Source: an uncultured Kiloniellaceae bacterium (GTDB lineage Bacteria > Pseudomonadota > Alphaproteobacteria > Kiloniellales > Kiloniellaceae). Taken from it: a DNA stretch of 64,000 nt. Location: contig CANLSF010000001.1 of assembly GCA_947493695.1 (NCBI GenBank), forward strand, positions 496,001 to 560,000, given 5' to 3'. The position numbers and the translations under genes are program-made. Under the pieces are notes generated by a model. That model had not been told where the DNA came from. It searched no databases and was given only the letters and a program-made list of their open reading frames with translations. This document shows positions 19,715 to 28,040 of the stretch, one piece after another; position 1 is the first letter of the stretch, and each line of letters begins with the position of its first letter.

Positions 19715-20125
19715 TCAAAGTCGCTTACCAAGATTGACCCGCTCTTCAACGTCGTAGCCCAGACTCTGGTAAAACGCGACCACCCCTGCATTAGACGCCC
19801 GGACCTGCAGATTGATCTTGACGCAACCGAGCGCTTCCAGCCGGCGCTCCGCTTCCCGGATCAGTGTGGAACCAAGACCGGAAGCCCGATGGGTTTTGCG
19901 AACCGCGACCGCATAAATCCAGCCACGATGTCCATCGTAACCGGCCATGATCGAACCAGCGACTTCGGTGCCATCTACGGCCAACACAAAGAGGTCGGGT
20001 TGCGCTTTTACCTTTGCCGGGATCGCAACCTCCGCCGCATTCCAGGGCGGATCATTCGGGAAGGCTTCAAGCCAGAGGCTTTTAACACCGCCAAAATACT
20101 CACTCCGGTATGTCAGAAGTTTCAT
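19715..20125 (-). CDS. GNAT-family N-acetyltransferase (YpeA-like)
   Basis: The 136-residue product is a single GNAT domain. The acetyl-CoA-binding motif A is WIYAVAVRKTHRASGLGSTLIREAERR, and the fold ends with VRASNAGVVAFYQSLGYDVEERV, as in YpeA-type acetyltransferases. The substrate is unknown. It is the third gene of a probable operon Lrp - isochorismatase-like - GNAT (31 bases after the hydrolase). Confidence 0.92.
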   Translation of the reverse strand: MKLLTYRSEYFGGVKSLWLEAFPNDPPWNAAEVAIPAKVKAQPDLFVLAVDGTEVAGSIMAGYDGHRGWIYAVAVRKTHRASGLGSTLIREAERRLEALGCVKINLQVRASNAGVVAFYQSLGYDVEERVNLGKRL

Positions 20126-20156
20126 GCTTTCCTCACCCTTCTATCCCCGTCTGCGT

Positions 20157-20717
20157 TTAGCCCTCCGCAGCAAGCAGATCCTGAACCTCAACAACCGAGG
20201 CATATTCGCCATCAAGAATCGACAGGCTTAAGGCATGCACATCTTCCGCTGGCCAGAGTTTGCCATTTCGATCCGTACGGTCGATGGACGCGACAGCTCC
20301 CGCGGGCAACAAAACATCGAAACCGAGATTACCGGCCATGCGCAGGGTTGCGTCGACCGAATTTTCAAGCAACACGCCGGTGATGACTAACTGCGTGATT
20401 CCCGCCTGCCGCAATTGGGCTTCGAGATCGGTTCCGATAAAGGCCGAGTTGGTCCGCTTCACGACGACGACTTCTCCATCCAGCGGCGTGACCTCGACCT
20501 TAAAATCGTTACCTGTCTGACCCGGACGATAGGGCGAATTCTCGTTCTGAGAATCATGACGCACGTGAAAGACCGGTCGGCCCTTGCGGCGCCAGGCGGA
20601 GAGCAAACTGGCAATATCTGCTTCCATCGAAGCCTGGCCACGGCGCCCCCAGACCGGCGCATCAATAGCGTTTTGGACATCAATGATCAAAAGCGCAGGT
20701 GGCTTGACTTCAGACAT
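20157..20717 (-). CDS. Isochorismatase-fold hydrolase with Ser in place of the catalytic Cys
   Basis: The 186-residue protein has the isochorismatase/cysteine hydrolase fold: LLIIDVQNAID with the first catalytic Asp, VFHVRHDS, VVVKRTNSAFIGTDL with the Lys, and the nucleophile loop LVITGVLLENSVDATLRMAGNL. In cysteine hydrolases the loop reads GVxTxxCVxxT; here the Cys position is Ser (codon TCG on the coding strand). I recall relatives that keep NSVEAT at this place, so this may be a subfamily feature rather than a mutation. The reaction is unknown. It lies between the Lrp regulator and the GNAT gene. Confidence 0.9.
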   Translation of the reverse strand: MSEVKPPALLIIDVQNAIDAPVWGRRGQASMEADIASLLSAWRRKGRPVFHVRHDSQNENSPYRPGQTGNDFKVEVTPLDGEVVVVKRTNSAFIGTDLEAQLRQAGITQLVITGVLLENSVDATLRMAGNLGFDVLLPAGAVASIDRTDRNGKLWPAEDVHALSLSILDGEYASVVEVQDLLAAEG

Positions 20718-20759
20718 TTTGTGAACTTCCCGGTCAGGAACATATTGCGAGCGTAAAGA

Positions 20760-21212
20760 TCAGATCGGCAGCAGGTTATCCGACTTTACCTCCTGCATCA
20801 CGGCGTAGGTATGCGTTTCGCGAATACCCGGCAGAGACAGCAGAACTTCGGACAGAAACCGCCGGTAGGCTGACATATGTTGAACGCGGGCTTTCAGAAG
20901 ATAATCCGAACGTCCGGCGATCATGTGACATTCCATGACTTCCGGTGCTCGGCAGACCGCGCTTTCAAAACTGTCGAAGATATCCGCTGTCGTGCGCTCC
21001 AACGCGACCTCGACGAACACCAGTAGACCGCGCGACACCTTCGAAGGATCGATCTTGGCTGAAAAGCCGGTAATCATACCCTCTCGGGTCATACGTTTGA
21101 CCCGCTCGCCGGTCGCTGTCGGAGACAAACCGACTCGGTCTGCCAGGTCCAAATTCGTAATTCGCCCTTCCTTTTGAAGGATGTTGAGAATGTGCCGATC
21201 AAAGCGATCCAT
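20760..21212 (-). CDS. Lrp/AsnC-family transcriptional regulator
   Basis: The 150-residue product has an N-terminal helix-turn-helix (FDRHILNILQKEGRITNLDLADRVGLSPTATGERVKRM split across residues 3-38) and a C-terminal RAM ligand-binding domain (VFVEVALERTT, ECHMIAGRSDYLLKARV, LPGIRETHTYAVMQEVK). ATG 21212 has a strong GGAGGGG Shine-Dalgarno eight bases away. It is divergent from usp and an alanine/sodium symporter; Lrp-family proteins commonly sense amino acids and regulate such neighbours, so it probably controls this locus through the dyad at 21301-21344. Confidence 0.94.
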   Translation of the reverse strand: MDRFDRHILNILQKEGRITNLDLADRVGLSPTATGERVKRMTREGMITGFSAKIDPSKVSRGLLVFVEVALERTTADIFDSFESAVCRAPEVMECHMIAGRSDYLLKARVQHMSAYRRFLSEVLLSLPGIRETHTYAVMQEVKSDNLLPI

Positions 21213-21623
21213 GGACTTTTCCCCTCCCATATTTTTGTAACGCTGATGCAAACCTCTGTTTCGAAGAGAAGCGAAAGCCCTCTTCTCTCAATATGTTAGA
21301 GAGCAATTGATGTTCTTTAATTTTTTCATCTTGAACATTTGCTCCCTAGAGAAAATCACCATCGTATTGATTCGATGTTGAGATTTTGTCGATTGCCCAA
21401 GGTTAAACCGAGATAATATCTAAATATACAAAAAAATTAGGGATTTTCTCTATTAAATAGGTCGATAACTATATTTTAACACATTGAAATCGCTGATATT
21501 TAGTTATCCTATGTTCCAGGTAGAGTTGACCGTCCAGGCTGTAACTGGCCTGATGAGCAACCAAGGAGCGAAACCGGTCAGCGGATGCGCCTATAGGCCG
21601 GAAACAATCAACGAGGAGGTATC
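21213..21623. other. AT-rich divergent promoter region between lrp-type gene and usp
   Basis: No gene is supported in these 411 bases. The region is much richer in A and T than its neighbours and contains the interrupted dyad listed separately. No sigma-70 promoter matches well enough to name. Confidence 0.5.
21301..21344. promoter_or_regulatory. Interrupted dyad, candidate Lrp operator
   Basis: GAGCAATTGATGTTC on the left pairs with GAACATTTGCTC on the right (identical except for a 3-base insertion), separated by 17 A/T-rich bases. It lies about 90 bases upstream of the Lrp start and between divergent genes. Confidence 0.45.
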
Positions 21624-22058
21624 ATGTCGAACGTGTTCATCGTCGGGTACGACGGAACAAAGGACGGCAGGCGGGCTCTCGACTTCGCGCTTGAACGGGC
21701 AAAGTCGCAAAACGCCGCAGTCCATATTGTCTATGTATTGGAATGGTCACCCTACAGCTTCCTGACCCCGGAGGAGCTGGAGAAGCGTCATGCGCGCAGG
21801 AAAGAGGAAGTGGAACTTGCTTCCAACCAGATCATGTCTCCGCTTCTGAAAGAACTGGAAGGCTCGGGTGTCACGGTCGAGGGCATCATCCGTTACGGTA
21901 AAATTCCCGAGGTCATCTGTGACGTCGCCAAAAAGGCCGGCGCAACGCAGATCATCGTGGGCCGGAACGGTGGCTCGGATATCGCCGCACGATTCTTCGG
22001 TTCGGTACCCGGCACCCTGGTTCAGATCGCACCGGTCCCCATCACAGTGGTGCCTTGA
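21624..22058 (+). CDS. Universal stress protein (UspA family)
   Basis: The 144-residue product is a single Usp domain starting FIVGYDGTKDGRRALDFAL, with the C-terminal nucleotide-binding glycine-rich loop IIVGRNGGSDIAARFFGSVPGTLVQIAPVPITVVP; the GxxG-9x-G(S/T) pattern suggests an ATP-binding type. It has a very strong Shine-Dalgarno sequence (GAGGAGG) and is followed after 62 bases by a symporter gene; small Usp proteins next to transporters often modulate them, which is inference here. Confidence 0.94.
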   Translation: MSNVFIVGYDGTKDGRRALDFALERAKSQNAAVHIVYVLEWSPYSFLTPEELEKRHARRKEEVELASNQIMSPLLKELEGSGVTVEGIIRYGKIPEVICDVAKKAGATQIIVGRNGGSDIAARFFGSVPGTLVQIAPVPITVVP

Positions 22059-22120
22059 GCAACCACTGTAAGATCGGGCCAAAAACTTCCAATAAATGAA
22101 GAATTCTTTAGGAGAACATC

Positions 22121-23671
22121 ATGGGGGATATTTGTAACTTCTGGCGTTTGTTAAAAACGCCGGGCCTCGCCGTCGCAGCATTGATAACGCTTCTGCCGTC
22201 GACCGTCTGGGCACAAGAAGCGGCAATGGGGATCGATGAAAAAATCAACACGGCTATCGCACCGGTCTCAAACTTCATTGCGTACTACATATTTTACACA
22301 GTGCCCGTTGGAGGCACAGATTTCCCGTTGATCGTCGGCTGGCTGGTCATTGCTGCAAGCGTCTTCACACTCTACTTCGGCTTTATCCAGTTCAGGTATT
22401 TCGGGCACGCGATCTCACTGGTCAAAGGCGACTATTCCGACCCTGACGATGCCGGTGAGGTCAGTCATTTTCAGGCGCTCGCAACCGCGCTCTCCGGAAC
22501 CGTCGGTCTCGGGAACATTGCCGGTGTGGCGGTGGCCGTTTCCATCGGTGGTGCTGGCGCCACCTTCTGGATGATCCTCGCCGGTCTGCTCGGCATGGCC
22601 TCCAAGTTTACCGAGTGTACGCTCGGCGTTAAATTCCGGAATGAATACGGTGATGGAACTGTTTCCGGCGGCCCGATGTATTATCTGGAAAAGGGCTTCG
22701 CACTGAAAAACATGCCGGGCCTTGGTAAAGGTCTTGGGATCTTTTTTGCAATCTGCTGTATCGGCGGCGCTGTCGGCGGCGGCAACATGTTCCAGGCCAA
22801 TCAGTCCTTCAAACAGTTCGTCACGGTGACTGGTGGCGACGCGAGCTTTTTCGCAGACAAGGGCTGGCTCTTCGGCATCGTTATGGCAGTGGTCGTCGGT
22901 GTTGTGATCATCGGCGGTATCAAGTCCATTGCACGGGTCACGGAGAAAGTCGTTCCTTTCATGGCTGTGATCTACGTTGGAGCCGCTCTGGTCATCATTG
23001 TCATGAACTATGACATGGTCGGTTGGGCCTTTGGCGAGATTTTCACCGGCGCATTCACCGGTGCCGGCGTTGCTGGCGGTGTGGTCGGCGCTCTGATCCA
23101 GGGCTTCAAGCGAGCCGCCTTCTCCAACGAAGCGGGTATCGGTTCCGCCTCCATCGCGCACTCCGCGGTGCGGACCAAGGAACCTATCACGGAAGGTTTC
23201 GTCTCTCTGCTCGAACCCTTCATCGATACGGTCGTTATCTGCACCATGACCGCCCTGGTGATCATCATCACAGGAAAACTGGGTAGTGGGTTGACCGGTG
23301 TCGACCTGACCTCCAGCGCCTTCGAAAGCGCCTTCTCCTGGTTCCCGTATCTTCTTGCGGTCGCGGTCATCCTCTTCGCGTTCTCGACCATGATTTCCTG
23401 GTCCTACTATGGCCTGAAAGCCTGGACCTATCTGGTCGGCGAAGACAAGAAGATGGAGCTGGTTTTCAAGATAGGCTTCTGTCTGTTTGTGATTTTAGGA
23501 TCGAGCATGACTCTGGGACCGGTCATCGACTTCTCCGACTCGATGATCTTCGCCATGGCGATCCCGAATATCATCGGCCTCTACGTGCTGATGCCGTTTG
23601 TGAAGGCTGAACTCGAACAGTACACGGCCAAGCTTGCCTCCGGCGAGATCCGGAAGTTCAAGCACAGCTAA
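22121..23671 (+). CDS. Alanine/glycine:cation symporter (AGCS family)
   Basis: The 516-residue protein couples alanine or glycine uptake to sodium. It starts with a signal-peptide-like hydrophobic stretch ending at VWAQE, then about ten to eleven helices. Family hallmarks are [63 protein letters not shown] and the substrate-site region [23 protein letters not shown]. The Shine-Dalgarno sequence AGGAGA precedes ATG. It is probably cotranscribed with usp and ends at a terminator. Confidence 0.95.
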   Translation: MGDICNFWRLLKTPGLAVAALITLLPSTVWAQEAAMGIDEKINTAIAPVSNFIAYYIFYTVPVGGTDFPLIVGWLVIAASVFTLYFGFIQFRYFGHAISLVKGDYSDPDDAGEVSHFQALATALSGTVGLGNIAGVAVAVSIGGAGATFWMILAGLLGMASKFTECTLGVKFRNEYGDGTVSGGPMYYLEKGFALKNMPGLGKGLGIFFAICCIGGAVGGGNMFQANQSFKQFVTVTGGDASFFADKGWLFGIVMAVVVGVVIIGGIKSIARVTEKVVPFMAVIYVGAALVIIVMNYDMVGWAFGEIFTGAFTGAGVAGGVVGALIQGFKRAAFSNEAGIGSASIAHSAVRTKEPITEGFVSLLEPFIDTVVICTMTALVIIITGKLGSGLTGVDLTSSAFESAFSWFPYLLAVAVILFAFSTMISWSYYGLKAWTYLVGEDKKMELVFKIGFCLFVILGSSMTLGPVIDFSDSMIFAMAIPNIIGLYVLMPFVKAELEQYTAKLASGEIRKFKHS

Positions 23672-23698
23672 GTTACCAAGAGCTGAGTGAGAAAATCA

Positions 23699-23727
23699 GG
23701 GGTGGCCTTTCGGGTCACCCCTTTTTC
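23699..23727 (+). terminator. Terminator after the AGCS symporter gene
   Basis: GGGGTGG pairs with the downstream CACCCC around a small TTTC loop and is followed by TTTTTC, 28 bases after the symporter stop. Confidence 0.8.
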
Positions 23728-23733
23728 ATAACT

Positions 23734-25557
23734 TCAATTGCCGCAGGTCACTTCAGCAAAACCATCGCATTTGTACTGCGCGCAGATCCTACGTTCGCCG
23801 ATCAGGAAGGTCGGAAAGATACCGCCGATATTGTCGTCTTTTTGCCAGGCGATGGCACGCTTGAAACCCTTGAGTTCGCACCACTTGCTCGCTGCGAGCT
23901 CGCCGCAGCCGCCTTTTGCGTTGAGGCAATAGTTCAGGCGGTAAACGTCATAGACGGGAAAGGTAAAAACCTGTTGTCCGGGCGTTGTCGGTTCCGAATC
24001 TGCAGACGTGCCGGGCTCTCCTTCGGACTCCGCCTGCGCTGTTTGAATTTGCACCTTGTCAACTCCTCCCTCCGACTTTTTAACCAGCGAGGGACTCTGC
24101 TCAGCAGCCTGCGTTGTCTCTTCCGTGAAACGAACAGTTGGCGTGCTGACGCCGCCTGTATCATGCGCCACTGGCTTTGACATCTGCGTTGCCTTCAACG
24201 ACTTCACAGAAGGTGCGACGGCAACGGTTGTCACGACAGCATTTGCTGATGTCTCTTTAGCCTTCGGCTGAACGGGAAGTTCCGTCATTGGCTCGAGTTT
24301 AGCCGTCGACAATCCGGCTTGCGCCGGATTTTCGTTCGCCGCCGCCAGCGCTGCTTTAGCATCAAGTGGTGAGGCTTTCGGCTCATTAAGAACCGACTCA
24401 CGGTCCACGCTTTTTGCGGCTTCTGCCTCGGCCTTGGAGGCGAGTGCAGGCACCCCCGATTCTGCTTTAGGCGTTCCGGCGCGCTGGAGGTTTTTGCCGG
24501 ATTCCGGTTTCTGAATAGGCGCGAGCTTTGCTGCTTCCCCCGACTTGATACCGGTCGCGGGTGCAGGAATGGTCGCTTCCGAGACTCTTTGCGCCCAGCC
24601 ATCGGACGCGACGACGCGGATCGACCGCACCCGGTCCCGGAACAGAAAATTGGACAGTAAAAGATCCCGCCGAATGGAAGCGTCATCGGGTTTGGGGGCG
24701 AAGGGCGCATCAATCCGCACCGACTCACCCTGACAATTATCCCCATCGAACAGCACAGCATGAAAACGGCGATCCCGTGCGCGATAGCTCTGATCCAGAT
24801 CTGAGGGCTGCAACAACGCAATCCTGTCGCTCTTGCGCATATCGGAAAGGCGCACAGAAGCCGCGCCTGCTTTGCCGGGAACCTTGGCGCCCTGCAGATT
24901 GACGCAACTCTGACCAACAGCCGCACGTTCACCACCCTCAGACAAGGAAGTCTGAAAGTCCATCGGAACAAAGCGTCGGTCGAAGTTCAGCGATCGTAAT
25001 ATGTTGCCGCATCCCTTGCCGTAAGATCTGCGGCGTTTCATCAAAAGAGCACCCGGTGGTGGCCCGTCTGCACGCCGAAAAAGAACCGCGGAGGCATAGC
25101 CCTTCGCACCCGCATCGCTCATTTCATCGATGGCGGACGTACCAGGCATCGCCGGTAAAAAATCCGCCGTAGCGCCCGTCCAGATCAAGTCGGGCTTTTC
25201 ATCACTGCCGAGCGTTGCCGCGCAACTCTGGTCGCGGGACACAAAGTAGGCATGTCGAAAAAGCGCAACACCCACCGCTGCGCCGGCCTTCAGCGAACGC
25301 ACCGCCGAAATCTCTTCATCGTCGAGACGTTCGAAATAGGCATGCGAACGGCCCGGCGCCAACACTATGTTTCGCGCAGCACCGGAAAATTCAGGTTCAG
25401 CAAATATCTGGATCTCGTAGGGCGCAGGGTCTCCCCGGCCGGTTTCCTGCGCCTGCGAGGAAACCGCTATTGCGGCCACCGCGATGCCGAAAGAAACAGC
25501 ACAGGTACAGAAGAAACCCGCGCCGGTCCGCCACGTCGTCTTCGAACTCTTGAACAT
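23734..25557 (-). CDS. Secreted protein with beta/gamma-crystallin-like repeats and C-terminal Cys-rich domain
   Basis: The 607-residue product has a signal peptide (hydrophobic stretch ending SSQAQE). Two segments resemble beta/gamma-crystallin Greek-key motifs: YEIQIFAEPEFSGAARNIVL through VRSLKAGAAVGVALFRHAYF (residues 47-105), and FHAVLFDGDNCQGESVRI with DRVRSIRVVA (about 265-320). A long Ala/Glu/Lys/Thr-rich, probably unstructured linker (330-530) leads to a compact Cys-rich domain (540-607) with six or more cysteines (NYCLNAKGGCGELAASKWC, RRICAQYKCDGFAEVTC). I recall this last domain from other alphaproteobacterial exported proteins but not a function. Periplasmic or extracellular location is inferred. 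It is monocistronic and convergent with the symporter. Confidence 0.75.
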   Translation of the reverse strand: MFKSSKTTWRTGAGFFCTCAVSFGIAVAAIAVSSQAQETGRGDPAPYEIQIFAEPEFSGAARNIVLAPGRSHAYFERLDDEEISAVRSLKAGAAVGVALFRHAYFVSRDQSCAATLGSDEKPDLIWTGATADFLPAMPGTSAIDEMSDAGAKGYASAVLFRRADGPPPGALLMKRRRSYGKGCGNILRSLNFDRRFVPMDFQTSLSEGGERAAVGQSCVNLQGAKVPGKAGAASVRLSDMRKSDRIALLQPSDLDQSYRARDRRFHAVLFDGDNCQGESVRIDAPFAPKPDDASIRRDLLLSNFLFRDRVRSIRVVASDGWAQRVSEATIPAPATGIKSGEAAKLAPIQKPESGKNLQRAGTPKAESGVPALASKAEAEAAKSVDRESVLNEPKASPLDAKAALAAANENPAQAGLSTAKLEPMTELPVQPKAKETSANAVVTTVAVAPSVKSLKATQMSKPVAHDTGGVSTPTVRFTEETTQAAEQSPSLVKKSEGGVDKVQIQTAQAESEGEPGTSADSEPTTPGQQVFTFPVYDVYRLNYCLNAKGGCGELAASKWCELKGFKRAIAWQKDDNIGGIFPTFLIGERRICAQYKCDGFAEVTCGN

Positions 25558-25647
25558 GATCTTGTTGAACCCAACCGGTAAGCCGGCTGAGAGTCTAACC
25601 GAAAGCGGGATTTTTTGGTATCCCCCTACAACCCAGGTGATCAGATT

Positions 25648-26112
25648 CTAGATTGGCCGCTGCACGTAATCGCTGACGTCACGCTGTGTACGCTGATACT
25701 CCCCCTCAAAATGAGGGCTGGAAATGATGAAATCCGCGCTCGAGCGATTGCAGGCAAAGATCACATTGTAAAGCGTTGAAAGACGGGTCAGAGCTTTCAC
25801 ATCCACATCGTGGGGCAGTGATGTCATCGGGTCCATGAAGAAGAGCAGCACATCCAGCTTCCCTTCTGCGATCATCGCACCCAGCTGTTGATCGCCGCCG
25901 AGCGGGCCGCTCTTGAGCATCGTGATCTTCAAAGACGAACAGCGTTCGGAAATAATCCTGCCGGTCGTTCCCGTGGCCCAGAGATTATGGGGCTGGAGCA
26001 AGGCTTCGTTTGACCCCACCCATGCGACAAGTTCCGGCTTCGTCTGATCATGGGCGACCAGGGCAATATTTTTAGCTTTAATGGTGATGGTTCCGCTCCT
26101 TCGAAAGCGCAA
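25648..26112 (-). CDS. mgsA: Methylglyoxal synthase
   Basis: MgsA converts dihydroxyacetone phosphate to methylglyoxal and phosphate, a bypass relieving phosphosugar stress. The product shows the family blocks NIALVAHDQTKPELVAW, LWATGTTGRIISE, LKSGPLGGDQQLGAMIAEGKLDVLLFFMDP and HDVDVKALTRL, with the catalytic Asp in the MDP/GDQQ region. No ATG is available at the N-terminus: the frame opens with TTG at 26112, but AGGAG lies just inside it, suggesting initiation at a nonstandard ATC or ATT codon about nine residues later. It follows the rhodanese gene by about 25 bases on the same strand. Confidence 0.9.
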   Translation of the reverse strand: MRFRRSGTITIKAKNIALVAHDQTKPELVAWVGSNEALLQPHNLWATGTTGRIISERCSSLKITMLKSGPLGGDQQLGAMIAEGKLDVLLFFMDPMTSLPHDVDVKALTRLSTLYNVIFACNRSSADFIISSPHFEGEYQRTQRDVSDYVQRPI

Positions 26113-26136
26113 AAGAAATTGTCGACGTCCCGAGGA

Positions 26137-26538
26137 TTATGAACGCGGCTCCGACATTTCGACGGCGCCCCCGGCATCTTTCCAGGCCGTAAAACCGCCA
26201 TCAATATGCGCGACCTTCTCCAGGCCCATGCGTTGAACCGTGTGCGTCGCCAGTGCCGAGCGCCAGCCCATTGCACAGAAGAAGACGAGCTTTTTACCCG
26301 CGCCGAAGTCCTGATCAAAATACTTGCTGTCCGGGTCAACCCAGAATTCCAGCATTCCGCGCGGGCAGTGTTTTGCGCCGGGCACTTTGCCTTCTCGCCG
26401 CAGCTCACGGACATCGCGCAGATCGACGAAGAGAACACCGGGATCATCCTTCATCGCCAAAGCCTCATCGACCGAAAGCGTTTCGATCTCCTTCTCCGCC
26501 TCGGCGACCATCTGCGCCACACCGATCTTCAGTGACAT
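26137..26538 (-). CDS. Single-domain rhodanese-like sulfurtransferase
   Basis: The 133-residue product is one rhodanese domain: LSVDEALAMKDDPGVLFVDLRD, then the CH2A-like ELRREGKVPGAKHCPRGML, and the active-site loop with a catalytic Cys in VFFCAMGWRSALAT. The ending HIDGGFTAWKDAGG is typical. The loop CAMGWR differs from the usual CxxGxR only in its residues, not in length, so it should be active with thiol or thiosulfate donors. It is likely cotranscribed with mgsA. Confidence 0.93.
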   Translation of the reverse strand: MSLKIGVAQMVAEAEKEIETLSVDEALAMKDDPGVLFVDLRDVRELRREGKVPGAKHCPRGMLEFWVDPDSKYFDQDFGAGKKLVFFCAMGWRSALATHTVQRMGLEKVAHIDGGFTAWKDAGGAVEMSEPRS

Positions 26539-26614
26539 GAATTTTCCTGTCGATTTTTATTGCCGGACTCTTCTGGAGAACAAGCTATAGCACGAGGGAT
26601 CAGAGACTGTCCTC

Positions 26615-26654
26615 AATCGCCTTTGGTGACTCCAGCTAAACTGGGTCTGCGCTA
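26615..26654. repeat. Diverged partial copy of the AGATCAGAT-family element
   Basis: The 40 bases match the right half of the element at 6603-6641 at roughly four of five positions, including ATCGCCTTTGG, the CTAAACT core and a TCTG...CTA end. It lies between the divergently placed yjbQ stop and rhodanese start. Confidence 0.5.
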
Positions 26655-27071
26655 ATGCCCGAGGAGATGCAGCACCACCTGACGCCGGTGGGGCGCACGG
26701 CGATGTTCGAAAAGATAAACCCCCTGCCAGGTTCCCAACAGCATTCGCGCATTCTGAACCGGAATGCTGAGCTGGGTCTGCGTCAGTGCCGAACGGATGT
26801 GCGCGGGCATGTCATCGGGCCCTTCGGCAGTATGACGATAGAGCGCAGGATCTTCTGCTACGAGCCGACTGAAAAAGGTTTCAAGATCCCGCTGCACGTC
26901 GGGATCCGCGTTCTCCTGAATCGTCAAAGATGCAGATGTGTGGCGGCAGAAAAGCGTCAGAAGCCCGTCCTGAATCCCGGTCTCTTCCAGCCAGGCCGAA
27001 ACCTTGCCGGTGAACTCGGTCAGACCCTGTCCGCTGGTCGAGATCGTTACTGTCGCTAGCGATTGTTCCAT
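26652..27071 (-). CDS. YjbQ family protein (secondary thiamine-phosphate synthase-like)
   Basis: The 139-residue product is a complete UPF0047/YjbQ domain: LTLFCRHTSASLTIQENADPDV, a central DDMPAHIRSALTQTQLSIPV and the ending GTWQGVYLFEHRRAPHRRQVVLHLLG. Conserved His residues in HTSAS and EHR form the putative metal site. Members can show weak thiamine-phosphate synthase activity, but their physiological role is not settled. It is divergent from a Nudix gene 53 bases away. Confidence 0.95.
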   Translation of the reverse strand: MEQSLATVTISTSGQGLTEFTGKVSAWLEETGIQDGLLTLFCRHTSASLTIQENADPDVQRDLETFFSRLVAEDPALYRHTAEGPDDMPAHIRSALTQTQLSIPVQNARMLLGTWQGVYLFEHRRAPHRRQVVLHLLGH

Positions 27072-27124
27072 GGGATAAACCTACTTGATGGCGACCTATC
27101 CTGTCGATGAATCAAGAGGCATCC

Positions 27125-27793
27125 ATGACACCTCCTCCGAAAGACCCGACGCTTCCAACGCCTCAAGAAGACGGTGAGCCCCGCCGCCTGCGATGGGCGC
27201 GCGAGCTTCAGGCACTGGCGCAAACCGGTCTGACCTTCTCGAAAGATCCTTACGACATCGAACGCTATCATGCTGCCCGCGCCCTCGCCGTGGAAATGCT
27301 GGCGGCAATCGGTGGAGCGGAAGAAGCGGTGATTGCAAAACTCTTCGACAGCGAGGTCGGTTATGCGACACCCAAGGTCGATGTCCGGGGCGCGGTATTC
27401 CGGGAGGAACAGGTCTTGCTGGTTCGCGAAGTCGCCGACGGGAAGTGGACCCTGCCCGGTGGCTGGGCCGACGTCAATGCCTCGCCAGGTGAGAACGTCG
27501 AACGGGAAATCTTCGAGGAATCAGGCTTTAAAACCAAAGTCACAAAGCTGGCCGCGGTCTACGATCGGCAAAAACATCCGCACGTTCCGCCGCACCTATT
27601 TCATATCTACAAGATGTTCTTCATCTGCGAGCTGACAGGCGGCGAAGCAAAGACCAGCATCGAGACCAGCGAGGTCGGTTTCTTCAGCGAAGACAAGCTG
27701 CCCGAGCTTTCCCGCGGACGGGTTCTGGAGAGTCAGGTTCATCGCATGTTCGCGCACTGGCGCGACGCAACCTTGCCGACCGAGTATGATTGA
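27125..27793 (+). CDS. Nudix hydrolase with N-terminal helical Nudix_N domain
   Basis: The 222-residue product has an N-terminal helical domain (RRLRWARELQALAQTGLTFSKDPYDIERY, split over residues 20-50) typical of the Nudix_hydro_N family, then a Nudix core with GGWADVNASPGENVEREIFEESGF, a full Nudix box. VRGAVFREEQVLLVRE and GKWTLPGGW flank it. Relatives act on ADP-ribose or CDP-choline-type substrates; I cannot decide which. ATG 27125 is favoured by AGAGG five bases upstream; ATG 27107 would add six residues. Confidence 0.92.
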   Translation: MTPPPKDPTLPTPQEDGEPRRLRWARELQALAQTGLTFSKDPYDIERYHAARALAVEMLAAIGGAEEAVIAKLFDSEVGYATPKVDVRGAVFREEQVLLVREVADGKWTLPGGWADVNASPGENVEREIFEESGFKTKVTKLAAVYDRQKHPHVPPHLFHIYKMFFICELTGGEAKTSIETSEVGFFSEDKLPELSRGRVLESQVHRMFAHWRDATLPTEYD

Positions 27794-28040
27794 TCGAAGG
27801 CGTTGTATCAGCTTGCAATCCTCGACGTGTTTCACTGCGTCAATCGGCGTTCCACCTTTAATGACTTTGCTGCGCCCGCAGCGTCTCGTATGTTTAAATA
27901 GTCGTTTTCCGATCCTCGACGTTCGCCTCCGCGCACATCTTTTTGGAGCGTATTAAAAGCCTGACACCTCCTGACGTATCCCCTTCTTCTGAGCCGGTCG
28001 GCTGCTTAAATGGGGCCGAAAAGATAAGGTAGAAAATTGA

